From Natronorubrum bangense (lineage in GTDB: Archaea; Halobacteriota; Halobacteria; Halobacteriales; Natrialbaceae): DNA of 64,000 nucleotides. The stretch's first letter is position 1, and each line of letters begins with the position of its first letter. Positions 37,490 to 46,762 of this stretch are shown here, piece by piece. Under the pieces are notes generated by a model that saw only the letters and a program-made list of their open reading frames with translations, did not search any database and was not told where the DNA came from. The translations under genes and the position numbers were made by a program. Location: assembly GCF_004799645.1 (NCBI RefSeq), contig NZ_CP031306.1:372001-436000 (forward strand), in the 5' to 3' direction.

Positions 37490-38560
37490 ATGAAACGTAT
37501 CGATCGTCGAACGTATATCGCGCTGGTCGCAGGTGGAACGGTCGCTGTCGCCGGCTGTGGTGGTAACGGGGACGCCGACCCCGACGAACCCGAAACAGAC
37601 GACGAGAGCACGGCCGACACGGAGACGAACGATGCGTCGGAAGACGAATCCGACGCCGAAACGGCGGACGACACGACCGAATCGGTAGCACAGGACGGCG
37701 ACGAGTCCCTCGAGATTGGAGAGGTGCTTGAGATTGGCGACCTTCAGTTGGTTGTTGCCGACGTCGATCGAGTCGACGACGTGGCGCGCGGAGACGGCGA
37801 CCTGCTCGAGGCGGACAGCGGGACGGTGTTTGCGGCTGTCGATGTCGCGGTTCAGTACACCGGCGGCGAGGACGTTGTCGCCGTCGACGAGGCGGTTACC
37901 GTCGCAATCGCCGACGGGGATGACAACGGCGATGTCGACGCTGACGGCGAATCCTACGAGCGCGCCAGCGCGCTCGACGACGAGCCGGGCGACCCGACTC
38001 GGAGTCGCCTCGCGCCCGGCGAACTCACGCGCGGCGAGATCGTTTACGAGGTCGACGACGACGCTGACACGCTCGTGCTCGAGATCGACTCGTTGATTGG
38101 AGGCGAGACGGCCGTCGTTGATCTCGAGGCAGCGGCCGACGAGCCCGTAACGTTCGAGCAAGACGTCGACGCACTCGGGTTCTCTCAGGGGGTCGAGTCA
38201 GCCGGCGTCGAAGTCACGGTGACGACTCTCGAGCAGGGGAACAATCTCGGCGGGTTCATGCAGTCCGATGCGGGGAACGAGGTCGTTGCTGTCGGTGTTA
38301 GCCTCGAGAACGGAAGCGGACGGGATCGAACTCTCTCGCCGGGACAGGCACGACTCAAAGACGAGTTCGGGCGGGAGTACGCGGACGCACCAGGAGTGGT
38401 GCGGGCACTCGAGGGGTTCGACGAGGAGGTCTTGGAAGCCGGCGACGAACACGAGGGGAAAGTCGCCTACCAGCTCGAGGAGGGGGCAGCCGAGCTGTAC
38501 TGGGTGTTCGACTTCGGAGAGTGGGGGGAGGATCGACGGGTCTTCTGGAAACTCCGCTAG
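37490..38560 (+). CDS. Tat lipoprotein with DUF4352-like domains
   Basis: This 356-residue protein starts at MKRIDRRTYIALVAGG, a Tat signal with a lipobox ending at the Cys of VAVAGCGG. A very acidic linker (DPDEPETDDES) follows, then two beta-rich domains (about 85-215 and 225-356). Each has the pattern of the telokin-like DUF4352 fold: VFAAVDVAVQYTG with charged turns, and VVAVGVSLENGSGR. Such proteins are surface-anchored and their ligands are mostly unknown. A longer upstream open frame exists, but this Met is the only one giving a signal peptide. Confidence 0.8.
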   Translation: MKRIDRRTYIALVAGGTVAVAGCGGNGDADPDEPETDDESTADTETNDASEDESDAETADDTTESVAQDGDESLEIGEVLEIGDLQLVVADVDRVDDVARGDGDLLEADSGTVFAAVDVAVQYTGGEDVVAVDEAVTVAIADGDDNGDVDADGESYERASALDDEPGDPTRSRLAPGELTRGEIVYEVDDDADTLVLEIDSLIGGETAVVDLEAAADEPVTFEQDVDALGFSQGVESAGVEVTVTTLEQGNNLGGFMQSDAGNEVVAVGVSLENGSGRDRTLSPGQARLKDEFGREYADAPGVVRALEGFDEEVLEAGDEHEGKVAYQLEEGAAELYWVFDFGEWGEDRRVFWKLR

Positions 38561-38642
38561 ACGAAGACGGCACCTCCGGTGTGCTCCGAAAGCTCGGCGG
38601 GTCGAATAATCGGTAAAATAGCAACTCGGTTTCTTTTGACAC

Positions 38643-38762
38643 TCAGCGCTGCCGTTCCAGCCGTACACAGTGTACACATGCACTCACGCCGTCGTTGTTG
38701 TCACCCAGTACGCGAGCGTACGCTCGAGAGAGGGCGCTTCCGCAGTTCTCACAGGAGCGCAT
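38643..38762 (-). CDS. Tiny zinc-ribbon protein
   Basis: This is a 39-residue gene that a length cut-off would miss. It reads MRSCENCGSALSRAYARV, then LGDNNDG and SACVHCVRLE. The C-x2-C and C-x2-C pairs form a zinc ribbon like the very small haloarchaeal zinc-ribbon proteins (DUF7563-like). Its ATG overlaps the last 14 bases of the gene at 38749 in another frame, so the two are probably translated from one mRNA. It may bind nucleic acid or a protein partner (inference). Confidence 0.65.
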   Translation of the reverse strand: MRSCENCGSALSRAYARVLGDNNDGVSACVHCVRLERQR

Positions 38763-38925
38763 TGTCGACTTTGAGCGCGCTAGTCTCGTCCGTCTCGTAG
38801 GTGGCCATAATGAGGCCAACGACTTCGGGATTCGACGGTTCGTACCCGAGCTGTTGTTCGAGATTGGTTTTGATTTCTTCGAATCGGTCGCTTTTCGAGC
38901 CGTATAGTTTGATATGTGAGGTCAT
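38749..38925 (-). CDS. Small probable DNA-binding protein (paralogue of 31522)
   Basis: This 58-residue protein reads MTSHIKLYGSKSDRFEEIK, with GYEPSNPEVVGLIMATYE later. It shares the MT-x-HIKL-x-GSK ... SNPEV-x-GL-x-MA pattern with 31522-31677. A beta strand plus two helices suggests a ribbon-helix-helix DNA-binding protein. It is coupled by overlap to a zinc-ribbon gene, whereas the 31.5-kb paralogue has no such partner. Confidence 0.65.
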   Translation of the reverse strand: MTSHIKLYGSKSDRFEEIKTNLEQQLGYEPSNPEVVGLIMATYETDETSALKVDNALL

Positions 38926-39090
38926 TGGTGGGGGATAGTACCGATCGAACGGCTGTTCCCGGTCCCAGTTGGGTGGGCTGCCGATGGGGTTCGACGGGTA
39001 CTATACGCTCACAAATGGCACGCATCATCGAGAGTTGTCCACCTATGTGGTTGGGTGTTGTCGGACCTACATCTGTTGAGTGAGCCCACT

Positions 39091-39119
39091 TGACATCCTC
39101 GCGCGCCTAAAGACGCGGG
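39091..39119 (+). repeat. Solo IS1341-type end hairpin
   Basis: GACATCCTCGCGCGCCT-AA-AGACGCGGG keeps the GACATCCTC start and the CT/AG hairpin tip of the other ends in the window but has a different stem. No transposase gene is near, so it is a solo end or a palindrome-associated remnant. Confidence 0.55.
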
Positions 39120-39179
39120 TGTACGCTCTATTCTCGTCATCAGTCCGTACCAACTATCGCAGACCCACATTGGAGTTGT

Positions 39180-40931
39180 TCACGTTCCGCGGAACGCTCG
39201 CTCAGAAAAGACCATCGAGAGCAGTTTCCGCTGGGCGAGGCGCAAATGATTGTTGAACGTTGGTTGGGAAATGTCGAGAATCGCGGCAACGTCGGCACCA
39301 GTCGCGTCACGTGGCACTTCGAAGTAGCCGCTGACGAACGCCGTCTCGAGAGCCTCGAGCTGTTTCGCAGTCAGCTTGCATTCGAGTTCCGCGAGAAAGC
39401 CATAGGGGGTGCGGGCGACGTACTCGTGATCCTGGCGACGGATCAGCTCCGAGTCGGGATACAGGCGACTGAACACGTCAACGAAGAGGCGAACGCTCGT
39501 GCTCTCCGGGAGGGCGACGACCAGACGGGCAGCAGCCCTGGATGTCGAGATCGATCGTGGAACGACGCCGTACTCGAGCAACTGGGCGACGACGCTGTCC
39601 TCGGTGAAGGTACACTCGAACAGCTGTTTGCCGTCCCGTTCCGTGACCAGGTGGGTTTTGGTGACGGCCGGTGACTGACTTGCTAGCTCGAGAATCGTTT
39701 CGGTGGGAGCCCCGTCGATGGTGAAGAACCCGTGGATCGATCCATCAGGGCGTGAGACAACCGTTTCGAACTCGAACGTACAGCCGGTTTCTCGCGCCCA
39801 CTCGAGAAATTGGAACTCCTGATCACGGACTCGAAACTCGAGTTCGACGCCGCCACGACTAACGAGGGCGGTCTTCGCCTCGAGAGCATTGATCGCATGG
39901 GCGACTGCTGCACCGAGCTCAAAAAAGACCTCTTCGTCCATTCCGTCGAACGCAGCCGCTCGGTCACTGTACACCACCAGACCACCGTAGCACCGTTCCC
40001 GGAAGACGAGGGGGACTCCGATGGCCGATCGGTAGCCCCTCGTGATCGCATCACGTCGCCAGCGTTCGCCGGTGTCGTCTCCAAGCAGGTGAGAGACGGT
40101 GTGGGTCTCAAGAGTTCGGATCGTGGTGGCCATCGGTTCGCCATCGTCGGCAAGAGTGTCGGCATCACTCTCGAGGCTTTCAAGGTAGCCCTTCTCGATG
40201 CCAGCCTGTACCCGATCGCATACCTGTTCGGTCACCTCGTCGATCTCGGCGATCCGGGCGAACGCGTAGCGTTCGTCCGTCACGATCCGTTTGCAGACGC
40301 GCTCCTCGAGGTCCGCGCGAGTCCACGCCGTTCGGATCGTTCGGCCGACGTCGTGATGGAGCGCGTTTGTGGCGACGAGTCGCTCGCTAGCGACCGTCGA
40401 TGCCTCGAGTTGTCGCTTACAGTCGTCGACTCGCCGTTCGTCGTCGATGCGATCCAGTACCGTCCCGGCGGTGGTTCCAACAAGCCGTGTGAACGAATGA
40501 CTGAGCCGTGTTGGTCGCTCTTTTTCCGTCGTGCCAGCGAGGACGATGCCGTGGGAACCGATTGGGGCCACCGTCCCACGGGCGTGGTCCGGGTTCTGGA
40601 CGGGTCGTGCCGGACGGGGCAGGAGGTCAGCGACGAACACAGGATCACGCTCGACGAATGCCTGCCACACAGGTGTCGCCGTCCTCTCGAGTGACATCGT
40701 CGCGTCCCACGTCTTTCGGTGGGGTGATCCGGCTCGCCGGCAGAGTACGTCCCTGCGCTCGTCGTAGAGGTAGACGGCGGCAGCCGCGTCCCCGTTTGCG
40801 AGAAACTCGACGATAGCGTCGCACACGCCCTGTATCCGGTCCGTCGCCGAGCCGTCGCTCGTCGGGGGTCGACAGAGCGCCTCGAGTTCAGTGAGACGGC
40901 GTTCGATATCAACGGTGTCGCCGCTACTCAT
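39180..40931 (-). CDS. GAF-domain HTH_10 (Bat-type) transcriptional regulator
   Basis: The 583-residue protein has two GAF-like domains (about 30-170 and 200-350), then the bacterioopsin-activator domain (about 355-510). It ends with an HTH_10 DNA-binding domain (LTAKQLEALETAFVSGYF to AAILDISQPTFNNHLRLAQ). Such regulators are haloarchaea-specific relatives of Bat, which controls purple-membrane genes in response to oxygen and light. Here there is no PAS/LOV domain and no rhodopsin gene nearby, so the signal and target are unknown. A second, larger member is at 48850. Confidence 0.92.
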   Translation of the reverse strand: MSSGDTVDIERRLTELEALCRPPTSDGSATDRIQGVCDAIVEFLANGDAAAAVYLYDERRDVLCRRAGSPHRKTWDATMSLERTATPVWQAFVERDPVFVADLLPRPARPVQNPDHARGTVAPIGSHGIVLAGTTEKERPTRLSHSFTRLVGTTAGTVLDRIDDERRVDDCKRQLEASTVASERLVATNALHHDVGRTIRTAWTRADLEERVCKRIVTDERYAFARIAEIDEVTEQVCDRVQAGIEKGYLESLESDADTLADDGEPMATTIRTLETHTVSHLLGDDTGERWRRDAITRGYRSAIGVPLVFRERCYGGLVVYSDRAAAFDGMDEEVFFELGAAVAHAINALEAKTALVSRGGVELEFRVRDQEFQFLEWARETGCTFEFETVVSRPDGSIHGFFTIDGAPTETILELASQSPAVTKTHLVTERDGKQLFECTFTEDSVVAQLLEYGVVPRSISTSRAAARLVVALPESTSVRLFVDVFSRLYPDSELIRRQDHEYVARTPYGFLAELECKLTAKQLEALETAFVSGYFEVPRDATGADVAAILDISQPTFNNHLRLAQRKLLSMVFSERAFRGT

Positions 40932-41163
40932 ACTCTCTGAACGAGGCGCTCTAGACGTAGAAAGTCGGAGCCAACGACCGTCGATTCGTCCACCCGACGT
41001 ACGTTGGGTTGGGAACCAACCGTCGCTTCCTCGAGCAGTTCACGACCTGTGGCCCACATATAATCCACACCACTATTCGAATCGATTCACGATACTCTGG
41101 ATACCAGTTCACGTTGCAGTTATGATCTTGTTGGTAGCCGAATGAGCCAGAACCGAGAACGAT

Positions 41164-43752
41164 ATGACCGAACAGGGAAGTTCCGACCCGATCGACGAAG
41201 AACTGACGCCAACGATTTCTCCTGACTGTGACGAGGACACTGCTGGCCGCTGGTGGACAGCGTCGTCGGGGGTGTTTCTGTCTCTGCTCGGCGTTTCGAC
41301 GCTGCTTTGCTCTCGTGGATTCTCCCGACGTGGTATCCTCGGCACGATCGGCGTTGCTCTCGCGAGCGCCCTTGGTATCGGGACCGTTTCTGGGGACGAA
41401 ACGGACGGGGACGGCGACGACAATCTCGAGCGCTACGTTGTCGGCCTCGAGTCGGGAACCTCGGCTGCGAGCGTCTCCCAGAACGCGACGCAGCTGTACC
41501 GGTCGATGGAGTTCGCGTCGGCGGGGAGCGTCGTCGTTGGGGCGTTCGACGACGAGATGCGCCAGGACCTCGAGGGTCGCTCCGACGTGAGGTACGTCGA
41601 GCGAGATTACGTCCGCCGACCGCAGGTCCACAGTGCCGTCTCACCGTCCGAAGCAGTGAAGATCGAGGGCGAACAGCGGTCGCCGTGGGGCGTCGAACGC
41701 ATCGGAGCCACCGATTTTCACGGGATGGGGGAGACCGGCGACGGGGCAACCGTCGCAATTCTCGATTCTGGAATCGATCCAGAACATGAGTGTCTCGAGG
41801 TTGACGAAGGCAAGGCGTTTGCCGAGTGCAACGGAGCCGGCTGTGCCACCGACTGGGACGACGAGAGCGGCCACGGCACCCACTGTGCGGGAACTGTCGG
41901 GGCACTGGACAACGGAGTCGGCGTCATCGGCGTCGTTCCCGAGGTCAATCTCTGTGCGCTCAAAGTTCTCGCAAGCGATGGCTCCGGCTACGATTCGGAC
42001 ATCGCTGCCGCCATCGAGTGGTGTGGTGACAACGACGTCGACGTCATCAACCTGAGCCTCGGCGGGAGCGACGAGGCACAGGTGCTCGAGGACGCCATCG
42101 AATACGCCTACGAGCGCGGGGTGCTCGTCGTCGCCGCAGCGGGCAACGAGGGCTCGCTGGGCGGGGTCGATTACCCTGCCGGCTACGAGAAGTGTATCGC
42201 CGTTGGTGCGACGAACGACCGCGACGAGGTTCCAGACTGGTCAGCCCGCGGCGACAGCGTTGAGCTCGTCGCTCCAGGCGAGGATGTGCTGTCGACCCGG
42301 CCCGGAGACGAGTACACCTACATGAGCGGCACGTCCATGGCGGCGCCCCACGTCGCAGCCATTGGGGCTCAGCTAATGAGCCGCGGTCTCCCCCACGTCG
42401 AAAACACGGACGATGTCGATAATCCCGGTGGCGTCCGTGGTATCCTCCAGGAGACTGCCGACGACCTCGGCTTCGACGACGACGAACAAGGGTACGGCCT
42501 CCTCAATGCCTTTGACGCCCTCGAGGAACTCGAGCCTGTCGTCACCGAGGACGTCACCGACATTCGGGCGGACACGGCGACGCTCAACGGATCGGTCAGA
42601 TCGCTCGAGGATGCTGACACTGCTGTGGTCTCTTTTCAGTGGCGTGACGCTGACAGCGCCGAGTGGACTGAAACCGAATCGGAGACGCTCGAGGGAGAAA
42701 CGTTCAGTACTACAGTCGACGGGCTGGATCCCGACACCGCGTACGATGTCCGGGCACTCGTGGACGACGACGGTGAGACCACAAGGGCGAACGTCGAGAC
42801 GTTCAGGACCGGGCTCGCGGAACTCGCCGTCGAAATCGAGGACGTCGACGTCGTCGATCATCGGTCGGCCACGGTCGCCGGGAACCTCAAGGGAATGGGC
42901 GACACCGACTCGGTTGCGGTCTCCTGTAGCGTCCGGGTCGAGGGCGACGACGAGTGGGAGCCGACCGAATCCCAGTCTCTCGAGGCGATCGGGGCGTTCG
43001 AAGACACACTCTCGAGTCTCGAACCCGAAACCGAGTACGAGGTCCGGGCGGTCGTCGAGAGTGGCGAGGACCGAGAGACAGGCGATGCGGTGGCGTTCGA
43101 AACCGATCCGGAGCCGGGACTGCCGGCGATCGACCGATTCGAGCTCGCCGACGACAGTACGAACCAGTTCGTCCGGTGTAACGTCCACTGGGGTGTCTCG
43201 GATCGCGACGATGCACTCGAACTCGTCGCCACCGAGTTACGTTATGCCGACGAGGACGACGTGCTCCACCGCGTCGCAACGGAAATCGAAGCCGGCGAAG
43301 AAAGCGGCGTCCACACGGTCCGACACAGCGACCGCCTTGAGGGAGCCGGCGAAGCCTACGACGTGACGCTTTCGGTTACCGACAGCGAGGGCAACGTCAC
43401 CGAGGAGACCGACCGCATCACCCTTGACGAGCGATCGCCAGCACCGAGTATCGACCAGTTCGAGGTCACGATCGACGACTTCCTCGGATCGCCCGAAGCC
43501 GTCGTCGAGTGGGCTGTCTCTGACGAGGGTGGTGAACTCGACGGTGTCGTCCTCGAGTTACATCGTGTTGGTGACGCCGAGGTCGTCGACGACTCGAGTT
43601 CGATGGCACGGGACGGAGAAGCATCGGGCACGGATTCGCTTCGGGATCGTGACGGCGACGGATCCGAAACGGAGTACGAGGTGACGATCACGGCGACTGA
43701 TTACTTCGAACAGACGACCGAAGAGACTACACGAGTGACCTTCGGTGAGTGA
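41164..43752 (+). CDS. Secreted subtilisin-like serine protease (halolysin type) with C-terminal beta domains
   Basis: The protein has 862 residues. The order is an atypical N-terminal extension (about 1-50), a Tat-like signal (SRRGILGTIGVALASALG), an I9-type propeptide (ERYVVGLESG...) and the S8 catalytic domain. Catalytic residues are D201 (DSGID), H237 (GHGTHCAGT) and S391 (GTSMAAPH). From about residue 455 there are several fibronectin-III-like repeats (DTAYDVRALV, ETEYEVRAVV). Beta-sandwich domains with TEYEVTITATD follow, probably for substrate or surface binding. It would degrade protein outside the cell. The signal starts unusually far from the Met; no closer start codon was found in frame. 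Confidence 0.93.
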   Translation: MTEQGSSDPIDEELTPTISPDCDEDTAGRWWTASSGVFLSLLGVSTLLCSRGFSRRGILGTIGVALASALGIGTVSGDETDGDGDDNLERYVVGLESGTSAASVSQNATQLYRSMEFASAGSVVVGAFDDEMRQDLEGRSDVRYVERDYVRRPQVHSAVSPSEAVKIEGEQRSPWGVERIGATDFHGMGETGDGATVAILDSGIDPEHECLEVDEGKAFAECNGAGCATDWDDESGHGTHCAGTVGALDNGVGVIGVVPEVNLCALKVLASDGSGYDSDIAAAIEWCGDNDVDVINLSLGGSDEAQVLEDAIEYAYERGVLVVAAAGNEGSLGGVDYPAGYEKCIAVGATNDRDEVPDWSARGDSVELVAPGEDVLSTRPGDEYTYMSGTSMAAPHVAAIGAQLMSRGLPHVENTDDVDNPGGVRGILQETADDLGFDDDEQGYGLLNAFDALEELEPVVTEDVTDIRADTATLNGSVRSLEDADTAVVSFQWRDADSAEWTETESETLEGETFSTTVDGLDPDTAYDVRALVDDDGETTRANVETFRTGLAELAVEIEDVDVVDHRSATVAGNLKGMGDTDSVAVSCSVRVEGDDEWEPTESQSLEAIGAFEDTLSSLEPETEYEVRAVVESGEDRETGDAVAFETDPEPGLPAIDRFELADDSTNQFVRCNVHWGVSDRDDALELVATELRYADEDDVLHRVATEIEAGEESGVHTVRHSDRLEGAGEAYDVTLSVTDSEGNVTEETDRITLDERSPAPSIDQFEVTIDDFLGSPEAVVEWAVSDEGGELDGVVLELHRVGDAEVVDDSSSMARDGEASGTDSLRDRDGDGSETEYEVTITATDYFEQTTEETTRVTFGE

Positions 43753-43846
43753 CTCCGGACAGGCGCCGAACCGCTCGGTAGGCGCTCGAGGAGTCGTTGT
43801 TGATTAGGCCGAAGCCACTGCCGGTATCGAGACCGTCGTTTTCAGG

Positions 43847-44203
43847 TCAGAATGTAATAATTTCGTAGTCATCATCGACAAGTGATCGAACGCTCGGGTG
43901 ACCATCGTGATCATCGAGCGTCACAATGTCCGTCTCGTTGATCGCGTCTTCGACACCGAACGCACCTGCACAGAAGTCACACGCTGCGGCGTCTTCTCGA
44001 ACGGCTTGATACAGCTCGTGATAGTCGCTTTCTTCGTCTTCCAGTTCTGGAATCCACTGCGTTCCCGCCCCATCGAAAATGAGTTCGACGTCGTCGCCAT
44101 CTGTTTGTGCGAATTCCTTTGCTGCCTCGAGTCCGTTCACGAGACGGCCCATGTCAGCGTGCGATTCAGTACCAGCGAGGATTACGATTGCTGCGTTCGT
44201 CAT
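43847..44203 (-). CDS. DsrE/DsrF-like small protein
   Basis: This 118-residue protein starts at MTNAAIVILAGTESHADMG. It has the DsrE fold pattern: a beta strand, then GLEAAKEF, VELIFDGAGTQWI and a late CDFCAGAFGV with two cysteines in the active-site loop. Family members handle sulfur transfer or are uncharacterised. An AT-rich TTTTTATGA box lies about 31 bp upstream, which supports this start over the one five codons earlier. It stands between the subtilase and an HxlR gene. Confidence 0.85.
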   Translation of the reverse strand: MTNAAIVILAGTESHADMGRLVNGLEAAKEFAQTDGDDVELIFDGAGTQWIPELEDEESDYHELYQAVREDAAACDFCAGAFGVEDAINETDIVTLDDHDGHPSVRSLVDDDYEIITF

Positions 44204-44407
44204 TACACGTTCTAGCACCGGCGGGATTCATAAAAATGCACGCGAACGGACGAGTAACGGGGTTACGGGTTCCTCACCCCTCTCTGAGAACTACAGTGGG
44301 GTGTCCGTTCGAGACGTCACCGAAAACGGTGGGCAGTTCGTGAGGGCGACGTCCTCGAAAGCGTCATTGACGAGTTCGTGATCGGTGTGTCTGGGAATCG
44401 AGTCGTC

Positions 44408-44782
44408 CTATGCGATCGAACTGTCTTCGGTCGCTGCAGGCATCAGGTGTTCTTGCCCCCAGTCAGCCATCTCCATGATCACCGACTCGAGTGATTCGCC
44501 GACGTCGGTCAGCGAGTACTCGACGCGGACCGGTTTCTCGTTGACGATCTCCCTGTTGATCAGCTGTTTCTGTTCGAGATCCTCGAGCACGTCCGAGAGG
44601 ACCTTACTCGAGATCCCGCCGACTTCGTCTTTGAGCGCATTGAATCCAAGCGGTCCGTTATCAAGCAGTCGGTGGAGCACGACAGTGTGCCACTTTTTTC
44701 CGATCAGCGTCGCGGTCGCCGTGACGGGACACCAGTCTTTGCCTGCACACCAGATTTCCAGTTTCTGTGTCGGCTCGCTCAT
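44408..44782 (-). CDS. HxlR-family transcriptional regulator
   Basis: The protein has 124 residues from MSEPTQKLEIWC; an in-frame ATG nine codons earlier lies within the TATA-like AACTATATG and is unlikely. The winged helix includes IGKKWHTVVLHRLLDNGPLGF, GISSKVLSDVLEDLEQ and the wing EKPVRVEYSLTDVG, with a Cys in the N-terminal WCAGKDWCPV that could sense redox. Haloarchaeal HxlR proteins often control adjacent thioredoxin-reductase-like genes. Here the divergent neighbour is a broken gene of that kind. Direct repeats upstream may be its own operator. Confidence 0.9.
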   Translation of the reverse strand: MSEPTQKLEIWCAGKDWCPVTATATLIGKKWHTVVLHRLLDNGPLGFNALKDEVGGISSKVLSDVLEDLEQKQLINREIVNEKPVRVEYSLTDVGESLESVIMEMADWGQEHLMPAATEDSSIA

Positions 44783-44806
44783 GTACCTGTACTCGTACTG
44801 GATCGG

Positions 44807-44837
44807 CATATAGTTACGTATTGTACTCTAGTTACGT
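44807..44837. promoter_or_regulatory. TATA box and direct-repeat operator upstream of hxlR
   Basis: TAGTTACGT occurs at 44811-44819 and 44829-44837 (18-bp period), and a related GGTTAC follows at 44840. The first copy abuts the minus-strand TATA-like CTATATG (44807-44813), which is 27 bp before the chosen ATG. The layout fits autoregulation. Confidence 0.5.
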
Positions 44838-44918
44838 TTGGTTACCTGAAACCACGCTCCAACACTCACGTGTTCGCCGACGTTCGTTCCAAGTACAACA
44901 ACGACCCGACGACGTCGC

Positions 44919-45232
44919 TCGGCGCGGAACTCGCGGACGACGGCACAGTCGGTCGTCGACGACCACGGCCGCACGTCTGTCGATGGCCTGTTCGCTGTCG
45001 GCGACCTGCCCCCGGCCACAGTCGGATTCCCGTCGTGATGGGGTAGAACTTAAAAACAGGCGTCGCACTCCACAAAACTCTCCGCGAGTTCCCGAACTCC
45101 CTTGCGGCCCTCGAGGCCAGCGGTGCAGTCGACTCACAGGACATTCCAGCAATCGCTGCCGAGTTGGGGTCGAAGGCGAACACGCATTCGTCGGCAGACA
45201 GTGACCGAGCGAGCGTCAACACGATGACGCGC
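44919..45232 (+). pseudogene. Thioredoxin-reductase-like FAD oxidoreductase, C-terminal relic
   Basis: Readable pieces in different frames are GAELADDGTV, then VDDHGRTSVDGLFAVGDL (the second FAD-binding motif), then GVALHKTLREFPNSLAALEA and IPAIAAELGSKA. At least two frameshifts and a stop separate them. The N-terminal half with the redox-active cysteines is gone. It faces the hxlR gene, which probably once controlled it. Confidence 0.75.
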
Positions 45233-45297
45233 CACCGAACCGAGTTACTGGTTCGTAACTCGGAGTTTCATTAGCCATGCGCGTCTGGTATGTGTAC

Positions 45298-46734
45298 ATG
45301 GACGAATTCGATTTTCTGGTCATTGGGTCGGGCTCCGGGCTCGATGTCGCAAACGTCGCAGCAAACCAAGGACAGTCCGTTGCCGTGGTCGAAAAGGGGC
45401 CACTCGGTGGCACGTGTCTCAACCGTGGCTGCATCCCCTCGAAACTGCTGTTGTATCACGCGGACGTTCTGGAAACGATCGAGCGTGCCGATGAGTTTCA
45501 TATCGACGCGGATGTCAACGATGTCGCCTTTGACGAGATCGTCCGCGACGTCAACGAGGAGGTCGAAGCCGATGCCGAGTCGATCCGCCGCGGACTGCGC
45601 TCGTCGTCCGCTCACGAACTGTTCGAGGGAGAAGGCCGGTTCGTTGACGAGCGGACCGTCGAAATCTCCGGCGGCGAGGACGACGGGACGCGCTTGCGAG
45701 CGGACACCGTCCTGATCGCCGCGGGAACCCGACCGTCGGTTCCGGATATCGACGGTCTCGAGGAGACGAACTACCTGACGAGCACCCAGGCCCTCCAACT
45801 CGAGTCACAACCTGACCACCTCATCATCGTCGGCGGTGGCTACATTGCGGCCGAACTCGGCCACTTCTTCGGGACATTCGGGACCGATGTGACGATCATC
45901 GGCCGCCGCCCGAACCTTCTTCCAGAGGCCGACGAAGAGGTCGCAGCGGCGTTTACCGACCGATACGCCGACCGGTTTACCGTACACACAGGACACGCTG
46001 CAACGGCAGTCTCAGAAACCAACGGCACAGTGACTGTCGAGGCGCAGCCGTACGAGTACGGCCCCAATGGCGGTATTCTCGAGGACGAAGCCCCCGTGAC
46101 AGTGTCTGGAGACGAGTTGCTCATCGCGGCGGGGCGTGTTCCCAACACGGATACGCTGAATGTTGGTGCGACGGGCGTCGAGACTGACGCGCGTGGCTTT
46201 ATCGAGACCGACGAGTACCTTCGGACCACCGCCGACGGCGTGTGGGCACTCGGCGACATCGTCGGCGAATACCTGCTGAAACACAGCGCGAACCACGAGG
46301 CACGGGCGGCCGTCAGGAACATCTTTGGCGACGAGCTGCAGCCAGTCGACTACAGCGCCATGCCGTTCGCCGTCTTCGCGTCACCCGAAGTCGCAGGGGT
46401 TGGCGCGCTCGAGCAGGATCTCCGCGCTGCGGGTCGCGAGTATGCGACGAATACCTATCGCTACGAAAACACCGCTCGCGGCGACGCGATGCACGCCGAG
46501 GGATTCGTGAAGGTACTCGTCGACTTGGAGGGCGAGATCCTCGGCTGTCATATTATCGGCCCGGAGGCGTCGTCGCTCGTTCAGGAAGTCGTCGTCGCGA
46601 TGACCGCTGGATCAGGGACGGTACAGGACATTCGTGATGCCGTCCACATCCACCCGGCACTGCCCGAAGTCGTCCAGCGCGCGTTTTCCGGGCGGTTCAC
46701 TCGCGGTGACGATGACGATCATCACCACCGATGA
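45298..46734 (+). CDS. gcr: Class I disulfide oxidoreductase, probable bis-gamma-glutamylcystine reductase
   Basis: The 478-residue protein has an FAD domain (FLVIGSGSGLDVANVA) and the redox pair C40-x4-C45 (GGTCLNRGC). It continues with an NAD(P) domain (IIVGGGYIAAELGHFFG), the second FAD motif (GVWALGDI) and a C-terminal dimer domain with the catalytic His (HIHPALPEV). The start and the GSGSGLDVAN motif resemble mycothione reductases. They also resemble the haloarchaeal GCR that reduces bis-gamma-glutamylcystine, the main thiol disulfide of halophiles. I assign GCR from memory of that sequence; mercuric or lipoamide reductase are the alternatives. The C-terminus ends in DDDDHHHR. The start is the Met before DEFDF. 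Confidence 0.8.
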   Translation: MDEFDFLVIGSGSGLDVANVAANQGQSVAVVEKGPLGGTCLNRGCIPSKLLLYHADVLETIERADEFHIDADVNDVAFDEIVRDVNEEVEADAESIRRGLRSSSAHELFEGEGRFVDERTVEISGGEDDGTRLRADTVLIAAGTRPSVPDIDGLEETNYLTSTQALQLESQPDHLIIVGGGYIAAELGHFFGTFGTDVTIIGRRPNLLPEADEEVAAAFTDRYADRFTVHTGHAATAVSETNGTVTVEAQPYEYGPNGGILEDEAPVTVSGDELLIAAGRVPNTDTLNVGATGVETDARGFIETDEYLRTTADGVWALGDIVGEYLLKHSANHEARAAVRNIFGDELQPVDYSAMPFAVFASPEVAGVGALEQDLRAAGREYATNTYRYENTARGDAMHAEGFVKVLVDLEGEILGCHIIGPEASSLVQEVVVAMTAGSGTVQDIRDAVHIHPALPEVVQRAFSGRFTRGDDDDHHHR

Positions 46735-46762
46735 ACTGAACTCGAGTTCGAAAAACGAGTGG

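Noticed and set aside
44870..45240. Region between hxlR and the GCR gene as a small intact gene
   Set aside because: The thioredoxin-reductase homology switches frame at least twice and crosses a stop, so it is a relic.
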